NCBI RefSeq assembly: GCF_040654195.1
Contig: NZ_JBFAHM010000008.1
Span: 248,001-312,000, forward strand
Direction of reading: 5' to 3'
DNA length: 64,000 nucleotides
Origin: Hamadaea sp013361475
GTDB lineage: Bacteria; Actinomycetota; Actinomycetes; Mycobacteriales; Micromonosporaceae
The position numbers and the translations under genes were made by a program. The notes under the pieces are model-generated. The model was not told where the DNA came from. It saw nothing but the letters and a program-made list of their open reading frames with translations, and searched no databases. This document shows, piece after piece, positions 42,044 through 51,373 of this stretch; position 1 is the stretch's first letter, and every line of letters begins with the position of its first letter.

Positions 42044-42799
42044 ATGGACATGAACGTTCAGCGTTCCGTCGTCGCCCAACTCTCCGCCCGTCCGCAGGTC
42101 GTCGAGGCGGGACCGTTCGTCCTCGGCTGGGATCCCACCAGTCCGAGCAAGTACATCAGCTACGCCACGCCCCGGCCGGGAGCGGCGATCACCTCGGCCG
42201 ACGTCGCCGCCCTGGTGGCGGCGTTCCGGGAGATCGACCGCATCCCGCGCCTGGAGTATGTGGTCAGCGCCGCCCCGGACCTGGAGCGGCAGCTCCTCGC
42301 GGCCGAGTTCACCGTGGAGGCCCGGCACGAGTACCTGGTCTGCACGCCGGACACGTTCGCCGACGTGCCCGCCCCGGACGGCGTCGAGGTCGCCGAACCG
42401 GTCAGCGACGCCGACTTCTGGGGCATGATCTCGGCGCAGGGCGCCGCCTTCGGGGACGCCTTCGAGGTCGGGCCGGCCGACGTGGACCGCTCTCGGCGTA
42501 CCGTCGCCCGCGGCGGCGTGGTGCGGATGGCCCGCAGCCGCCCCGACGACCTGGTGGTCGGCGGCGGCCAGGCGTCACCGCCGAGCGAGGGCGTCGCCGA
42601 GGTGGCGGGCATCGCGGTCACCGAGCCGTTCCGGCGGCGCGGCATCGCCGGTGCGATCACCGCGGCGATCACGCGTGAGGTCTTCGCGCGCGGCGTCGAG
42701 GGCGCGTGGCTGGAGGCGTCGGGCGACGAGTCCTGGCGCGTCTACGAGCGCGTGGGCTACGTGCCGACCGGCAAGCGCCTCTATATCGCCCTGGACTGA
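42044..42799 (+). CDS. GNAT-family N-acetyltransferase
   Basis: 251 residues. The C-terminal GNAT domain has the acetyl-CoA loop VAGIAVTEPFRRRGIAGAITAAI and the terminal SWRVYERVGYVPTGKRLYI. The N-terminal half (about 100 residues) is a second, degenerate GNAT-like region. ATG 42044 is chosen; upstream in-frame starts at 41990 and 42038 exist. The 260 bases upstream hold no recognisable gene. Substrate unknown. Confidence 0.8.
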   Translation: MDMNVQRSVVAQLSARPQVVEAGPFVLGWDPTSPSKYISYATPRPGAAITSADVAALVAAFREIDRIPRLEYVVSAAPDLERQLLAAEFTVEARHEYLVCTPDTFADVPAPDGVEVAEPVSDADFWGMISAQGAAFGDAFEVGPADVDRSRRTVARGGVVRMARSRPDDLVVGGGQASPPSEGVAEVAGIAVTEPFRRRGIAGAITAAITREVFARGVEGAWLEASGDESWRVYERVGYVPTGKRLYIALD

Positions 42800-42805
42800 C
42801 CAGCA

Positions 42806-42878
42806 TGATCATTGCGTCACCCACGCTGTTTCGCGCGGCGAAATGCCCGTTCAAACAGCATGGGTGACGCAATGATCA
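42806..42878. terminator. 26-bp inverted repeat between convergent genes
   Basis: The arms 42806-42831 and 42853-42878 match with one mismatch (they begin and end with TGATCATTGCGTCACCC and its complement), around a 21-base loop. The right arm overlaps the stop codon of the PIG-L gene. Confidence 0.65.
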
Positions 42879-43601
42879 CGTACGGAGCAGTTGGAAGGCG
42901 GTCGCCCGCCGTCCGCCGAAGGACGGCGCGACCTGGTCGGCGAGGAACTCCAGGAAGCCGCGGGCCGAGGCCATCGGGTGCTCGCCCAGCCCTTCCAGGT
43001 ACGCCCGATGCGCCTCCAGCGAGGCGACGGCCCGATCGAGCGTGCCCGTGATGTCGACCGCGTGGGTCGGCTGAGGCGACCCGCCGACGGCGACATAGCG
43101 GACGCCGTTCCACGGCTGGAGGCCCGCCTCGGTCAGCTCGGGGAAGATCCAGCGGTTCCCGGCGTCGGCGACCGCGTCCAGCACGGCCCGGCCGACGTGG
43201 CGGTGGTCCGGGGTGTTCCAGCCGCCGCCCGGCCAGCTGTCGTGGTAGTTGCCGGTGATCACCAGCTCCGGCTGGTGGCGGCGGATCGCCGCGGCGAGGT
43301 CCCGGCGCAGCGGTACGCCGTACTCGATGACGCCGTCGCGATGGTCGAGGAATTCGACGATCTCCACGCCGACCAGGTCGGCGCCGGCCCGTTCCTCGGC
43401 CTCCCGCAGGGGAGCGCACTCGGCGGGCGTGATCCCGTCGATCCCCGCCTCGCCCCGCGTCACCATCAGATAGCGGACGTCCTTTCCCACGGCGGTCCAC
43501 CGGGCGACAGCTCCGGCCGCGCCGTACTCCAGATCGTCGGGGTGCGCCGCGATGGCGAGCGCGCGCGTCCAGTCCTCGGGCATCGGGTCCAGTTGCTCCA
43601 C
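42876..43601 (-). CDS. PIG-L family N-acetyl-sugar deacetylase
   Basis: 241 residues of the LmbE/PIG-L family with zinc motif AIAAHPDDLEYGAAG, LMVTRGEAGID, VGVEIVEFLDHRDG and, for the third ligand region, NTPDHRHVGRAVLDAV. Members include the mycothiol enzymes MshB and Mca. This one is shorter than MshB and not assignable to mycothiol biosynthesis. The GTG start is backed by a TAGGCT box; ATG 43583 is an alternative. Confidence 0.88.
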   Translation of the reverse strand: MEQLDPMPEDWTRALAIAAHPDDLEYGAAGAVARWTAVGKDVRYLMVTRGEAGIDGITPAECAPLREAEERAGADLVGVEIVEFLDHRDGVIEYGVPLRRDLAAAIRRHQPELVITGNYHDSWPGGGWNTPDHRHVGRAVLDAVADAGNRWIFPELTEAGLQPWNGVRYVAVGGSPQPTHAVDITGTLDRAVASLEAHRAYLEGLGEHPMASARGFLEFLADQVAPSFGGRRATAFQLLRT

Positions 43602-43607
43602 AGCGTG

Positions 43608-43613
43608 AGCCTA
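43608..43613 (-). promoter_or_regulatory. -10 box (TAGGCT) of the PIG-L gene
   Basis: On the minus strand TAGGCT ends six bases before GTG 43601, supporting that start and leaderless expression. Confidence 0.45.
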
Positions 43614-43615
43614 AC

Positions 43616-44311
43616 GTGACGTCCACCACCGCCGAGCGAGGCGAGCTGGACCGGCCAGGCATCCTGGAAGGCGTGACCTTGGCCGCGGTGCTCTTCGACA
43701 TGGACGGAACGCTCATCGAGTCGGAGCAGCTCTGGGCGATCTCCCTGCGACAGCTCGCCGGGGAGTACGGCGGGGTGCTGTCCGACGCCGCCCGGCTGAG
43801 CATGGTCGGCACCGACATGCCCACGTCGATGGGGATCTTCCACGCCGACCTGGGTCAGGAGCACCGGGATTACGCGCTCAGCGCCGAACGCCTCGTGCAG
43901 CTGACCGGCGAGTTGTTCGCCCAGGGACTGCCCTGGCGGCCCGGCGCGCAGGAACTGCTCGCCGAGGTACGCGCGGCGGGCGTACCGGTGGCCCTGGTGA
44001 CCTCGACCGAGCGGCGGCTGGTCAAGATCGCGCTGGACACGCTCGGCCCGTTCGACGTGGTCGTCTGCGGCGACGAGGTCGGCCGGGCCAAGCCGCATCC
44101 CGAGCCCTATCTGACGGCGGCCCGGCTGCTCGGCGTACCGATCGAGCGGTGCGTCGCGATCGAGGACTCCGCGACCGGCGTACGCAGTGCGATCGCGGCC
44201 GGCGCCCGGGTGATCGGCGTACCGTGCGAGGTGGAGCTGCCCGGCGATCTCGGGGCGCACCTGCTGCCGACGCTGTCGGGGGTCGACCTGGCGTACCTGC
44301 GGGGCTTCTAG
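43616..44311 (+). CDS. HAD-superfamily hydrolase
   Basis: 231 residues. Motif I is VLFDMDGTLIESE, motif II is VALVTSTERR, motif III is AKPHPEPYL, and motif IV is VAIEDSATGVRSA. This is a subfamily-I phosphatase or beta-phosphoglucomutase-like enzyme with a helical cap. The first 19 residues may not be translated: GTG 43673 (giving MTLAAVLFDMDG) is a natural alternative start. The stop overlaps the channel gene stop on the other strand in CTAG. Confidence 0.85.
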   Translation: MTSTTAERGELDRPGILEGVTLAAVLFDMDGTLIESEQLWAISLRQLAGEYGGVLSDAARLSMVGTDMPTSMGIFHADLGQEHRDYALSAERLVQLTGELFAQGLPWRPGAQELLAEVRAAGVPVALVTSTERRLVKIALDTLGPFDVVVCGDEVGRAKPHPEPYLTAARLLGVPIERCVAIEDSATGVRSAIAAGARVIGVPCEVELPGDLGAHLLPTLSGVDLAYLRGF

Positions 44312-45129
44312 ACGGGCTGCCGTTCGCTCAGTTCCGCGCGCAGCTCCCGCAGTTCGGCCCGCAGTGCGCGTACCTCGGCCAGCACCGCCCGGTCCTGGGC
44401 CGGGATCGGCGTCGGCCCCTCAACCGATTCCGCGGCCGACTGCTCGGCTCGGTGCTCGGCCTCCATGGCGCTGACCGCGACCGCGATGAACAGGTTGAGC
44501 ACGGTGAACGCGGAGACCACCAGGAAGCCGACGAAGAAGATCCAGGCGAGCGGCTGCTTGGCCATGACCTCGCGGGCCACTTCGGACCAGCTGTCGCCGG
44601 TCATGATCTGGAACAGCGTGAAGATCGACTGCCCGAGCGAGCCGAACCACTCCGGCGCGGTGTGCGCGAACAGCTTCGTGGCCATCACGCCGGCGACGTA
44701 GAGCACGAGGACCAGCAACCCGGCGATGGAGACCATGCCCGGCATCGCGGTCAGCAGTGCGGACACGACCCGCCGCATGCTCGGCACCACCGAGACCAGG
44801 CGGAGCACCCGCAGGATTCGCATCGCCCGCAGCACCGTGAACGCCGACGACGCCGGGGCCAAGGCGACCGAGACGATCGCGAGGTCGAACACGTTCCATG
44901 GATCGCGGAAGAATCGCAGCCCGTGAACGAACAGGCGCAGCAGCAGCTCGACGACGAAGATCGTCAACGCGGTGACGTCGATGACGTGGAGCGCCGAGCC
45001 GTACCGCTCGTGCAGAACAGGCGAGGTCTCCAGGCCGAGGGTCGCCGCGTTCCCGAGGATGACGGCGGTGATGAAGTACTGGAAGGCCCGGGACTCGACC
45101 AGCTGACGTGATCTCTCCCGCAAACTCAC
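44308..45129 (-). CDS. Voltage-gated cation channel, single-domain (NaChBac-like)
   Basis: 273 residues with six membrane segments. The voltage-sensor S4 is AFTVLRAMRILRVLRLVSVV, with Arg at every third position. The pore loop reads TLFQIMTGDSWSEVARE, where sodium channels such as NaChBac have TLESW. A C-terminal coiled coil (VLAEVRALRAELRELRAELS) matches the tetramerising tail of bacterial Nav channels. The start GTG 45129 is preferred, because a terminator hairpin at 45147-45189 would overlap the longer start at 45174; TATTTT lies near the expected -10 for leaderless expression. Confidence 0.88.
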   Translation of the reverse strand: MSLRERSRQLVESRAFQYFITAVILGNAATLGLETSPVLHERYGSALHVIDVTALTIFVVELLLRLFVHGLRFFRDPWNVFDLAIVSVALAPASSAFTVLRAMRILRVLRLVSVVPSMRRVVSALLTAMPGMVSIAGLLVLVLYVAGVMATKLFAHTAPEWFGSLGQSIFTLFQIMTGDSWSEVAREVMAKQPLAWIFFVGFLVVSAFTVLNLFIAVAVSAMEAEHRAEQSAAESVEGPTPIPAQDRAVLAEVRALRAELRELRAELSERQPV

Positions 45130-45146
45130 CCGCGGAAAATACCAAA

Positions 45147-45189
45147 CCGGTCCCCGGTGATCCGTGATCAACACGTCACCGGGGACCGG
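45147..45189 (-). terminator. 14-bp hairpin ending an ABC transporter operon
   Basis: CCGGTCCCCGGTGA (45147-45160) and TCACCGGGGACCGG (45176-45189) are exact complements with a 15-base loop, 30 bases downstream of the FtsX-type permease stop. Confidence 0.75.
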
Positions 45190-45220
45190 ACCCTCCCGTG
45201 CAGAGGGGTCTACTGGGGAC

Positions 45221-47770
45221 TCACTCGTAGGCGATCGCCTTGAGCACGTCCGTGCGGGCCGCCTTGATCGAGGGCAGGACCGCGGCGAACACGCCGACCA
45301 GCGCCCCGGCCACGAGGTACGCGGTCAGCTGCGACCACGGCACCGCGAAGTCGGTGATGCCCTCGCCCTTGAGCGACCGCACGACCGCCGCGCCCATCCC
45401 GACGCCGGTGGCGAGGCCGAGCAGCGTCCCGAAGAGCGTGATGACGACGGCCTCCACTGTGATCATCCGCATGGTGGCCGCCCGGCCGAGCCCGATCGCC
45501 CGGAGCAGGCCCAGTTCCCGCGTACGCTCCAGGACCGACAGCCACAGGGTGATGATGACGCCGAGGACCGCGATCAGGATGGCCAGCGCCAGCAGGATCG
45601 TGACCATCGTCAGCAGCGTCCCGATCTGGCCCGACGCCTGGTCCAGGTACTCGCCCTTGGTCATCACGCTGACCTCCGGGTTGTCGGCGATTAGCTTGGC
45701 GACCTGGTCGCGTACCGCCGACTCGGCAGCGCCGTCGGCCAGCGTGATGGTGGCGATGGCCGGATCGGGGCTCACGAGGTGCTCCAACGCGGCCACACCG
45801 AGCAGGTAACCGCCGTAGAAGTCGTTCTCGGCGTAGATCGCGGCGATGCGGAACTCGACCGGATCGCCCTTGGGCAGCACCACGCGGACGGTGTCGCCGA
45901 CGCGTACGCCTTCCTCGACCGCCGTGTCGGCGTCCACGATGGCGTCGGCCGGGCCGAGGGCGGTGAGCGTGCCCGCGTTCGGGCCGGACGGCTTCAGGCT
46001 GAACTGTGCGGCCATCGCCGGCAGGTCGTCCACGATCGACACGCCGTGGCCGTGCTTGCCCACCATCGCCCGCGCGTAGACCTCGCTCGTGGCGCTCGCC
46101 ACGCCCGGGATCTTGCGGATGTCGTCCATCGTGGACCTCGCGAAGGTCGGCATGACGTCGGTGCTGTTCTGGCCGGTGACCAGCAGATCGGCGTGGACCT
46201 CCCGGTTGGCCGCGCCGCGCAGGCTCTCGTCGCCCGAGGTGAGCACCGTGCTCGCCGCGGTGATCAGCGCGATGCCGATCATGAGCGCCGCCGCGGTGAT
46301 CGCCGTACGCCGTGGGTTGCGGCCGGAGTTGAGCCGGCCCAGCTTGCCCGCGACCGACCAGGAGAAGAGTCGGCCGAGCGCGGCCACCACGGGCTTGCCC
46401 ACCAGCGGGCTGAGCAGCGCCACCCCGATGAAGGCGAACATCACGCCGCCGAGCATCGGCCACAGGTGACCGTCGCCGGTCAGGCCGTACCCCATGAGGG
46501 CCACGCCGGCTGCGGTCACCAGCCCGCCGCTCACCGACAGCTTCGTCAGCGGCCGGTCCGGCGTCGCGACCTCCTGCAGCGCCGCGATCGGCGGCACCCG
46601 GCTGGCCCGCAGCGCCGGCAGCAGCGCCGCCAGGACGGTGATCACGAGGCCGACCGAGAACGCCGCGATCACGGCCGAGGCCGGGAGCGCGATGGGGGCG
46701 AGGATCAGCCCGGAGACGTTGGCCGCGACCATCGCCAGCACCCAGCCCACGCCGAGGCCGGCGGCCAGGCCCAGCAGCGAGCCGGTCAGGCCGACGACGA
46801 TCGCCTCGGCCAGCACCGAGCCGATCATCTGGCGGCGGCTGGCGCCGAGCGCCCGGGTCAGCGCCAGCTCCTTGGTCCGCTGGGCGACCGTGATCGAGAA
46901 GATGTTGAGGATCAGGAAGGTCCCGACGAACAGGGCGACCGCGCCGAACCCGAGCAGCACCTTGTTCAGCCCGTCCAGCACCGACTTGAACTGGTCGGCG
47001 ATGGTCTTGGCCAGCTCGGCCCCCGTCTTGACCTCGTACGCCCCGCCGGTCCGGGCGGCGATCGCGTCGCGTACCGCCTCGGGGCTCTGACCGGGCGCGG
47101 CGTCCACGTCGAACGAGGTGTACGCCCCGGCCTGGCCCAGCATCAGCTCCTGGGCTACCTTGTCGGTGAACCGGACCTCCAGTACGCCACCGCGCCCGTC
47201 GAGGCCGCCGGCGTACCCGAAGGTGCCGGCCAGCTCGAAGGTGCGCTTGCCGCCCGGCGTCAGCACCGTCACCTGGTCGCCGACCTTCAGACCGGCCTTC
47301 TTGGCCTGCTCGACGTTGAGCACGACCTGGTTGTCGTTCTGTGGGGCGTGCCCGTCGCGGATCTCCGCGCCGCCGACGCCGTCGAGCCAGTTGCCGCCGA
47401 GGCGGGGCGGGCCGACCGTCGTGACGACCTTGCCGTCGCTGCCGACCACGCGAGCACCCTCGCCGTCGGCGATGGCGTGCACGGCGGCGACCCCGGGGAT
47501 CGCCTCGATCGCCTTCTTGTCGTCGGCCGTCAGCACACCGGGGACGGGCGAGTCGCCACCGGCGATCTGGCCGTCCACCTTCGGCTTCGGCTGGACGACC
47601 ACGTCGGTGTGCGCGTACGCCGAGTCGAACATGTTCTCGAAGGAGCGCCCGAGCGTGTCGGTGAGCACGAAGGACCCGGCGACGAACATGACGCCGAGGA
47701 TGACCGCCATGGCGGACAGAGCGAGCCGCAGCTTGCGGGCCAGCAGGCTCTTCAGGGTGGCGCGCAGCAT
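45221..47770 (-). CDS. ABC transporter permease, FtsX/MacB-like (module A)
   Basis: 849 residues: an N-terminal membrane helix (MLRATLKSLLARKLRLALSA, MAVILGVMFVAGSFVLTDTL), a large exterior domain, two FtsX domains each with three helices (around residues 270-400 and 720-849), and a second exterior domain. This double-FtsX architecture is usual in actinobacteria for lipoprotein or peptide export systems. It is translated with the ATPase gene (stop and start overlap by one base). Confidence 0.92.
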   Translation of the reverse strand: MLRATLKSLLARKLRLALSAMAVILGVMFVAGSFVLTDTLGRSFENMFDSAYAHTDVVVQPKPKVDGQIAGGDSPVPGVLTADDKKAIEAIPGVAAVHAIADGEGARVVGSDGKVVTTVGPPRLGGNWLDGVGGAEIRDGHAPQNDNQVVLNVEQAKKAGLKVGDQVTVLTPGGKRTFELAGTFGYAGGLDGRGGVLEVRFTDKVAQELMLGQAGAYTSFDVDAAPGQSPEAVRDAIAARTGGAYEVKTGAELAKTIADQFKSVLDGLNKVLLGFGAVALFVGTFLILNIFSITVAQRTKELALTRALGASRRQMIGSVLAEAIVVGLTGSLLGLAAGLGVGWVLAMVAANVSGLILAPIALPASAVIAAFSVGLVITVLAALLPALRASRVPPIAALQEVATPDRPLTKLSVSGGLVTAAGVALMGYGLTGDGHLWPMLGGVMFAFIGVALLSPLVGKPVVAALGRLFSWSVAGKLGRLNSGRNPRRTAITAAALMIGIALITAASTVLTSGDESLRGAANREVHADLLVTGQNSTDVMPTFARSTMDDIRKIPGVASATSEVYARAMVGKHGHGVSIVDDLPAMAAQFSLKPSGPNAGTLTALGPADAIVDADTAVEEGVRVGDTVRVVLPKGDPVEFRIAAIYAENDFYGGYLLGVAALEHLVSPDPAIATITLADGAAESAVRDQVAKLIADNPEVSVMTKGEYLDQASGQIGTLLTMVTILLALAILIAVLGVIITLWLSVLERTRELGLLRAIGLGRAATMRMITVEAVVITLFGTLLGLATGVGMGAAVVRSLKGEGITDFAVPWSQLTAYLVAGALVGVFAAVLPSIKAARTDVLKAIAYE

Positions 47771-48555
47771 CAGGACTCCGCCCCGGCGGTCTCGGCCACG
47801 AGCCGGTCCAGCGACTGCATCGCGTCCAGCACCTTCTGCGGCGTCGGCTCGGTCAGCTCGCTGACGATGCGCCCGTCGGCGAGGAACACGACCCGGTCCG
47901 CATAGGACGCGGCGGTCGGGTCGTGCGTGACCATCACGATCGTCTGCCCGTGGTCGCGTACCGACGCCCGGAGGAAGGACAGCACCTCGGCGCCGGAGCG
48001 CGAGTCGAGATTGCCCGTCGGCTCGTCCGCGAAGACCACCTCGGGCCGTGACACGAGCGCGCGGGCGCAGGCGACGCGTTGCTGCTGGCCGCCGGAGAGC
48101 TGGCTCGGCCGATGGCCGAGCCGGTCACGCAGCCCGACCGTGTCGATCACCGTGTCGAACCATTCGCGGTCGGGCTTGCGCCCGGCGATCGCCAGCGGCA
48201 GCAGGATGTTCTCCTCGGCGGTCAGCGTGGGCAGCAGGTTGAACTGCTGGAAGATGAAGCCGACCTGCTCGCGGCGCAGCTTGGTGAGCCCGGCGTCGCC
48301 GAGGCCGGTCAGCTTCGTGTCGCCGACGTGGACCTCGCCCCGGGTGACCGCGTCCAGCCCGGCGAGGCAGTGCATCAGCGTCGACTTGCCGGAGCCGGAC
48401 GGCCCCATGATCGCGGTGAAGCGGCCGGCGGCCACCTCCATGCTGACCCCCCGCAGCGCCACGACCTGAGCCTCGCCGGAGCCGTAGACCTTCCAGACGT
48501 CCACCGCCCGCGCGGCGACGGCCACGCGGACGGGCGGGTGTGCGGTGATTGTCAT
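47770..48555 (-). CDS. ABC transporter ATP-binding protein, LolD/MacB-like (module A)
   Basis: 261 residues. Walker A is GPSGSGKSTL, the Q-loop is FIFQQFNLLPTL, the signature is LSGGQQQRVACARAL, Walker B is VVFADEPTGNLD, and the H-loop is VMVTHD. The N-terminus reads VWKVYGSGEAQVVALRGVSM. GGGGGAAC precedes ATG 48555. The product energises the adjacent permease. It closely resembles the module B ATPase at 51366. Confidence 0.94.
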   Translation of the reverse strand: MTITAHPPVRVAVAARAVDVWKVYGSGEAQVVALRGVSMEVAAGRFTAIMGPSGSGKSTLMHCLAGLDAVTRGEVHVGDTKLTGLGDAGLTKLRREQVGFIFQQFNLLPTLTAEENILLPLAIAGRKPDREWFDTVIDTVGLRDRLGHRPSQLSGGQQQRVACARALVSRPEVVFADEPTGNLDSRSGAEVLSFLRASVRDHGQTIVMVTHDPTAASYADRVVFLADGRIVSELTEPTPQKVLDAMQSLDRLVAETAGAES

Positions 48556-48696
48556 TGGAGTTCCCCCTGCACGGATTCGATGTGGTCCGGCCGGGCAAGG
48601 CGGTGCCCGGCCGGCGACTCTCATCGTTCCGGCCGGGCACGTGGGAAACGTCAGACCACGGGTGGAAAGGGACCCCAGATCCGCGCCAGGGGCCGT

Positions 48697-48715
48697 CCCC
48701 GAGACGATCTCGGGG
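48697..48715. other. 8-bp hairpin upstream of ABC module A
   Basis: CCCCGAGA and TCTCGGGG pair across three bases in the 277-base gap between the two ABC modules. It may be a terminator fragment or a leader structure. Apart from this and the palindromic element at 48764, nothing is seen in the gap. Confidence 0.3.
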
Positions 48716-48763
48716 AAGCCCCTGAGTCACGCCTGGCCGGACGCCCCGTTCGTGGGCACCGCA

Positions 48764-48822
48764 CTGGATCAGGGATCTAGGTCGAATCTCGGCCCGAGAT
48801 TCGACCTAGATCCCTGATCCAG
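48764..48822. repeat. Dispersed palindromic element, copy 2 (near-perfect)
   Basis: Two 29-base arms, 48764-48792 and 48794-48822, are perfect complements around a single central C. The arm begins CTGGATCAGGGATCTAGGTC, the same element as at 13381 and 62726. It sits 10 bases past the stop of ABC module B and may double as its terminator. Confidence 0.85.
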
Positions 48823-48832
48823 AGCCGAGAAC

Positions 48833-51373
48833 TCACTCGTACGCGATGGCCTGCAGCACGTTGAGGCGGCCGGCCCGGATCGCCGGCAGGACGGCGGCCA
48901 GGATGCCGGCCACGATCGCGAGGATCAGCGTCGCGATCAGGTAGCCCCACGGGATCGTGAGCTTCAGGTAGTCGCCGCCGAAGATCTGCACCGCGGCGAC
49001 GCCGAGGCCCACCCCGACGACCATGCCGAGCAGCGCGCCGAACACGGAGATCAGGATCGACTCGACGGTGATCATCCGCGCGGTGGAGCCGCGGCTGAGC
49101 CCGATCGCGCGGATCATGCCGATCTCCCGGGTCCGCTCGTAGATCGACAGCAGCAGGGTGTTCACCACGCCGAGCAGGGCCACGACGATCGCGAGGCCGA
49201 GCATGATGTTGAGGATGACCAGGACGATGTCGAGGACGCTGGTGACCGTGTCGAGCAGCTGGCTCTGGTCGACGACCGTGACTTCCTTGTTGTCGGCGAA
49301 CAGCGACTCCAGCTGCGTACGCACCGGTTCGACCTGATCGTCCGAGGCGACCTGCACATAGGCCGCCTGGGCGTTCGGCGAGGTGAACCCGGCCGCGTCG
49401 GCCTCGTTGAGCAGCGGGCCGGACCAGGCGCTGGAGGGTTCCAGGGTGGCGACGACCTTTTCCTGTTTCGGCCCGCCCCGGGCGGTGATGATGTCGACCG
49501 TCGACCCGGCCGTCGCGGCGAGCCGCTTCGCGGTCGCGTCGTCGAGGATGATCTCCCCGGCCGCCAGGGGCCGGATGTCGCCCGAGGCCGCCTTCAGCGT
49601 GAAGATCTCCGCCGCCGCCACCGGATCGCCGGAGAGCACCTGGGCGGTCTGCCCGCCGACGCGCGCGCCGTCGGCCCGGAACGCGACCGCCTGAGAAACC
49701 CCCGGGATCTCCCTGATCTGCTTCTGCATCGCCGGGTCGAATCCGGCGGTGGCCCCGGCCGCGAAGTCGACCTGCACGATCAGCTGCGCCTTGACGTCGT
49801 TGGTGAAGACGTCGGTGAGCCCGGCCTTTGCCGACGAGGCGAAGACGCCGCCCGCGGTCGCCAGGGTCACGCCGATCATCAGCGCCGCCGCGGTCAACGC
49901 CGTACGCCGAGGGTTGCGCCCGGTGTTGCGGGTGCCGAGCCGGGCCGGGACCGAGGTGCCGAACACCGCGCCGAGCGCCCGGGTCACCGGCCGGCTGAGC
50001 ACGGGAGCCAGCATGATGACGCCGATGAACACCAGCAGCGCCCCACCGCCGAGGATCAGCCAGAGCGGGTCCTCCCACACCTTGGTCAGCCGCAGCACGA
50101 GGAAGGCGGTGCCGGCGAGCAGCACGATCAGTCCGGCGATGGTGAGCTTGCGCAGCGGCTTGTCCGGCACTGCGGCGTCCCGCATCGCCGCGATCGGCGG
50201 TACGCGCGACGCCCGCAACGCCGGAACCAAGGCCGAGACCACTGTGACGAGGACGCCCACGAGCAGCGTCACGATGACGACGTAGGGCTTCACCACGATG
50301 CCGCTCACGGGAAGGTTGGTGTTGGACGCCGCCTCCAGGCCCTTCTTGCCCAGCCAGCCGACGCCGCAGCCGACGATCAGCCCGACGAGCGCCGCGACCA
50401 GGCCCAGCAGCGCCGACTCGGTCAGCACCGAGCGGAGGACCTGCTGCTTCGAGGCGCCGAACGAGCGATAGAGCGCCAGTTCACGCGTACGCTGCGCGAC
50501 CAGGATCGAGAAGGTGTTGAAGATCAGGAAGATGGCGACGATCAAGGCGATCAGCGCGAAGACGGTGAGCCCGGTCTTGAGGACCGTGATGAAGGGCTGG
50601 ATGCCGTCGTCGGCCGCGTCCGTCGCCTCCTTGTTGGTGCGTACGTCGTAGCCCGGGCCGACCACCGCAGCGATCCGGTCGCGCAGCTCGGCGTCGCCGA
50701 CCCCGCTCGCAGCCTTGACGTCGACGCTGGTGTACTCGCCGGGCTTGCCCAGCATGAGCTCCTGGGCGACCGGCATCGTGAAGGCGACCGTCATCTCCCC
50801 GGCCAGCGAGTCGCGGCCGCCCTCGTAGCCGAAGATCCCGGCGACGGTGAAGGTCTTCTCCGGCTGCAACGTGATGACCTGGACCTGGTCGCCGACCTTC
50901 TTGCCGGCCTGCTCGGCGAGGTTCGCCGACAGTGCGACCTGGTCCGGCCCGGTCGGCCCGGTCCCGTCGCGCAGTTTCAGGAGACCGTCCTCGCCGGTCC
51001 AGCCCACGCCCAGGCGCGGCGGCCCGGAGGTCGGGATCACCTTGCCGTTGCTGCCGATCACCCGGGCGCCGTCCGAGGCGACCTGCGGCGTCGCCTTCTC
51101 TACCCCGTCGACCTGGCCGACGGCGTCCGCGACGCGCTGCGGCACCGTCGCGGTGACCACTCCGGACTGCTGATCGCCGACCTCCGACTTGCCGGTGACC
51201 TGGACGTCGAGGTCGGAGTTGATGGTCGAGAACAGCCCGGTGAAGCCTTGGGCGATGGTGTCCCCGGCGATGAACGCGCCGGACATGAACATCGTGCCGA
51301 GGATGATGGCCAGCGCCGACAGCAGCAGCCGCAGTTTGTGCGCGAGCAGGCCGCGCAGCATCGCCTTAAACAT
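48833..51373 (-). CDS. ABC transporter permease, FtsX/MacB-like (module B)
   Basis: 846 residues, paralogous in length and layout to module A: an N-terminal helix (MFKAMLRGLLAHKLRLLLSA), an exterior domain, paired FtsX domains (VFALIALIVAIFLIFNTFSI and ILVAQRTRELALYRSFGASK; later VLNIMLGLAIVVALLGVVNT and ERTREIGMIRAIGLSRGSTA). It ends VLQAIAYE, like module A (VLKAIAYE). ATG 51373 is used; GTG 51382 would lengthen it. It overlaps the module B ATPase stop, so the pair is coupled. Confidence 0.92.
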   Translation of the reverse strand: MFKAMLRGLLAHKLRLLLSALAIILGTMFMSGAFIAGDTIAQGFTGLFSTINSDLDVQVTGKSEVGDQQSGVVTATVPQRVADAVGQVDGVEKATPQVASDGARVIGSNGKVIPTSGPPRLGVGWTGEDGLLKLRDGTGPTGPDQVALSANLAEQAGKKVGDQVQVITLQPEKTFTVAGIFGYEGGRDSLAGEMTVAFTMPVAQELMLGKPGEYTSVDVKAASGVGDAELRDRIAAVVGPGYDVRTNKEATDAADDGIQPFITVLKTGLTVFALIALIVAIFLIFNTFSILVAQRTRELALYRSFGASKQQVLRSVLTESALLGLVAALVGLIVGCGVGWLGKKGLEAASNTNLPVSGIVVKPYVVIVTLLVGVLVTVVSALVPALRASRVPPIAAMRDAAVPDKPLRKLTIAGLIVLLAGTAFLVLRLTKVWEDPLWLILGGGALLVFIGVIMLAPVLSRPVTRALGAVFGTSVPARLGTRNTGRNPRRTALTAAALMIGVTLATAGGVFASSAKAGLTDVFTNDVKAQLIVQVDFAAGATAGFDPAMQKQIREIPGVSQAVAFRADGARVGGQTAQVLSGDPVAAAEIFTLKAASGDIRPLAAGEIILDDATAKRLAATAGSTVDIITARGGPKQEKVVATLEPSSAWSGPLLNEADAAGFTSPNAQAAYVQVASDDQVEPVRTQLESLFADNKEVTVVDQSQLLDTVTSVLDIVLVILNIMLGLAIVVALLGVVNTLLLSIYERTREIGMIRAIGLSRGSTARMITVESILISVFGALLGMVVGVGLGVAAVQIFGGDYLKLTIPWGYLIATLILAIVAGILAAVLPAIRAGRLNVLQAIAYE

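Noticed and set aside
45130..45174. Longer start for the ion channel
   Set aside because: It would place the operon terminator at 45147-45189 inside the coding region, and the extra residues are not channel-like.
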